Source: Caldilineaceae bacterium (GTDB lineage Bacteria; Chloroflexota; Anaerolineae; Caldilineales; Caldilineaceae). From it: DNA of 9,215 nt. Shown piece by piece: positions 7,976 through 9,215 of the stretch. The stretch covers positions 1 to 9,215 of the forward strand of contig JAPPKT010000065.1 of NCBI GenBank assembly GCA_028819675.1, in the 5' to 3' direction. Under the pieces are notes generated by a model. It was not told where the DNA came from. It searched no databases and saw only the letters and a list, made by a program, of their open reading frames with translations. Within the stretch, counting starts at the first letter, position 1. Every line of letters starts with the position of its first letter. A program made the translations under genes and the position numbers.

Positions 7976-8006
7976 GTATTGCGTGGAAAGGGTTAACGCG
8001 CAATAC
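7976..8006. repeat. 8-bp perfect inverted repeat in the gltB-gltD gap
   Basis: The plus strand reads GTATTGCG at 7976-7983 and CGCAATAC at 7999-8006, separated by 15 bases. This gives a stem of 8 bp near the middle of the 77-base gap. It is not followed by a U-run on the minus strand, so it is a poor intrinsic terminator. It may instead adjust expression of gltD relative to gltB. The GCGTATTGCG-type sequence resembles short GTATTGCG/CGCAATAC repeats that I recall as scattered between genes in some Chloroflexota genomes. That link is from memory and unconfirmed. Confidence 0.5.
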
Positions 8007-8034
8007 CGGGTCGATGCACTCCCTCTCGCAATGC

Positions 8035-9215
8035 TTAGTTCCCGCTCACCCGCGCCGCCAGGTCCTGGCTGTTGCGCTCGAACGCGGCCATCATCGCCTC
8101 CGCCCCTTTGAGACCCATGGCCTCTACTTCGGCGAGACACTGTAGCATGCGCTTATAGTCTTTCGGTAAAACTTTGACAAACTTGCCAACGTAGGCGTCC
8201 CAATCCGACAGAATCCTTCCGGCCACTTCCGAACTGGTGTAAGCATAGTGGCGCTGTATCATCTCTCGAACTTCGGCAATCTCATCCGGATCTTCGAGTT
8301 TCCCGATCTCGACCATTTCCAGGTTTACGCGTCTGTCGAAGTGGACGCCGTCCACCGGCTTCTCGTCCAGGACATAGGCAATGCCGCCGGACATGCCTGC
8401 CGCAAAGTTTCTTCCCGTCCGTCCCAATACGACCACACGGCCGCCCGTCATGTATTCGCAGCCGTGGTCGCCTACGCCCTCGATGACAGCATGCATGCCC
8501 GAGTTACGGACACAGAAGCGCTCGCCCGCCATGCCGCGAACGTAAGCTTCCCCGCTGGTCGCGCCGTAAAAGGCCACGTTGCCGATGATAATGTTGTCTT
8601 CAGCCTTGAAGGTTGAGCCATAGGGCGGGTAGGCGATTATCTTTCCGCCTGAGAGCCCCTTGCCAAAGTAGTCGTTGCCATCCCCCTCGAGTTCAAGCGT
8701 CATGCCTCTGGGTATGAATGCGCCGAAACTCTGGCCGGCAGCGCCCTGGAAGTGCAGTTGAATCGTGTCTTCGGGCAGCCCATCCGGTCCGAAACGGCGC
8801 GTGATCTCGCTGCCGGTAATGGTGCCGACAACCCGGTTCGTGTTGTGGATGGGCAGCGACTCTTTGACTCGCTTCAGAGAGCTCTCCACTCCATCGCCAC
8901 TCTGGGCGGCGTGCACCCGTTGCACCTCTTCCACACTGTTTTCGAGTGCAGGCATGCAAAGTTCGAGCAGTGTCGTATTGTCCAGTGCTTTGTCCAGCCC
9001 GTGGTCCTGGTCTATCTGGCAGTAGCGCCCCCAATCCTCCGGCACATCGGGTCGATGCAGGATTGCGGTCAAGTCGATGCCTTGTGCCTTCCAGTGTTCG
9101 ATCGAGTGTGGCGCCTCCAGACGGTCGGTTCGCCCGATCATCTCGTTCACGGTTCGAAAACCGAGCTTTGCCATGTACTCCCGCAACTCCTGGGCGATAA
9201 AGTACATGAAATTGA
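8035..9215 (-). CDS. gltB: Glutamate synthase, large (alpha) subunit, C-terminal part
   Basis: Catalytic subunit of GOGAT. Only its last 393 codons are in the window, and the frame is open through base 9215. The full-length protein is usually about 1500 residues, so the glutaminase domain, the FMN site and the 3Fe-4S cysteines are off-window. The first visible residues ([27 protein letters not shown]) match the end of the synthase (FMN) domain, so the ATG at 9207 is internal. From about 8350 to 8835 runs the glycine-rich beta-helix domain typical of GltB, with G-x-x-G-x-x-x-G turns such as [45 protein letters not shown] and [11 protein letters not shown]. The tail ([17 protein letters not shown], then [12 protein letters not shown]) is also characteristic. 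The stop at 8035 precedes gltD by 77 bases. The same fold occurs in formylmethanofuran dehydrogenase subunit C, but the flanks and the neighbour gltD settle the call. Confidence 0.97.
   Translation of the reverse strand, partial: NFMYFIAQELREYMAKLGFRTVNEMIGRTDRLEAPHSIEHWKAQGIDLTAILHRPDVPEDWGRYCQIDQDHGLDKALDNTTLLELCMPALENSVEEVQRVHAAQSGDGVESSLKRVKESLPIHNTNRVVGTITGSEITRRFGPDGLPEDTIQLHFQGAAGQSFGAFIPRGMTLELEGDGNDYFGKGLSGGKIIAYPPYGSTFKAEDNIIIGNVAFYGATSGEAYVRGMAGERFCVRNSGMHAVIEGVGDHGCEYMTGGRVVVLGRTGRNFAAGMSGGIAYVLDEKPVDGVHFDRRVNLEMVEIGKLEDPDEIAEVREMIQRHYAYTSSEVAGRILSDWDAYVGKFVKVLPKDYKRMLQCLAEVEAMGLKGAEAMMAAFERNSQDLAARVSGN

Overview
All seven protein-coding genes lie on the minus strand and form one co-directional block. 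In transcription order (right to left in coordinates) they are gltB (3' part only), gltD, leuC, leuD, an unassigned SAM-dependent methyltransferase, leuB and ppc (cut by the left edge). Gaps are short: 77, 50, -1, 89, 208 and 113 bases. No gene-free stretch exceeds about 210 bases. I saw no tRNA, rRNA, CRISPR array, transposase or phage gene. The DNA is moderately GC-rich, which explains the many long antisense open frames. Protein sequences and repeat flavour are compatible with a Chloroflexota (Anaerolineae/Caldilineae-like) bacterium, but that is an impression from memory and needs a homology search.

Right part (6458-9215): glutamate synthase. The C-terminal beta-helix part of the large subunit GltB is followed by the complete small subunit GltD, a flavoprotein with N-terminal iron-sulfur cysteines. 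The gap between them holds an 8-bp perfect inverted repeat.

Middle (3491-6407): leuC and leuD, the two subunits of 3-isopropylmalate dehydratase, overlap by one base (TGATG). A 268-residue class I methyltransferase of unknown substrate follows them, inside the leucine cluster.

Left part (1-3490): leuB lies behind a 208-base spacer carrying a good sigma-70-like promoter candidate and a 7-bp hairpin. ppc lies behind a 113-base spacer whose inverted repeats are arranged as a possible H-type pseudoknot.

The known functions fit together. GOGAT makes glutamate, the amino donor for the last leucine step. LeuCD and LeuB carry the isopropylmalate pathway from 2-isopropylmalate to 2-oxoisocaproate (leuA is not in the window). 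PEP carboxylase replenishes oxaloacetate, and so the 2-oxoglutarate that GOGAT consumes. The least explained element is the methyltransferase between leuD and leuB. I found no clearly new defence or mobile system.
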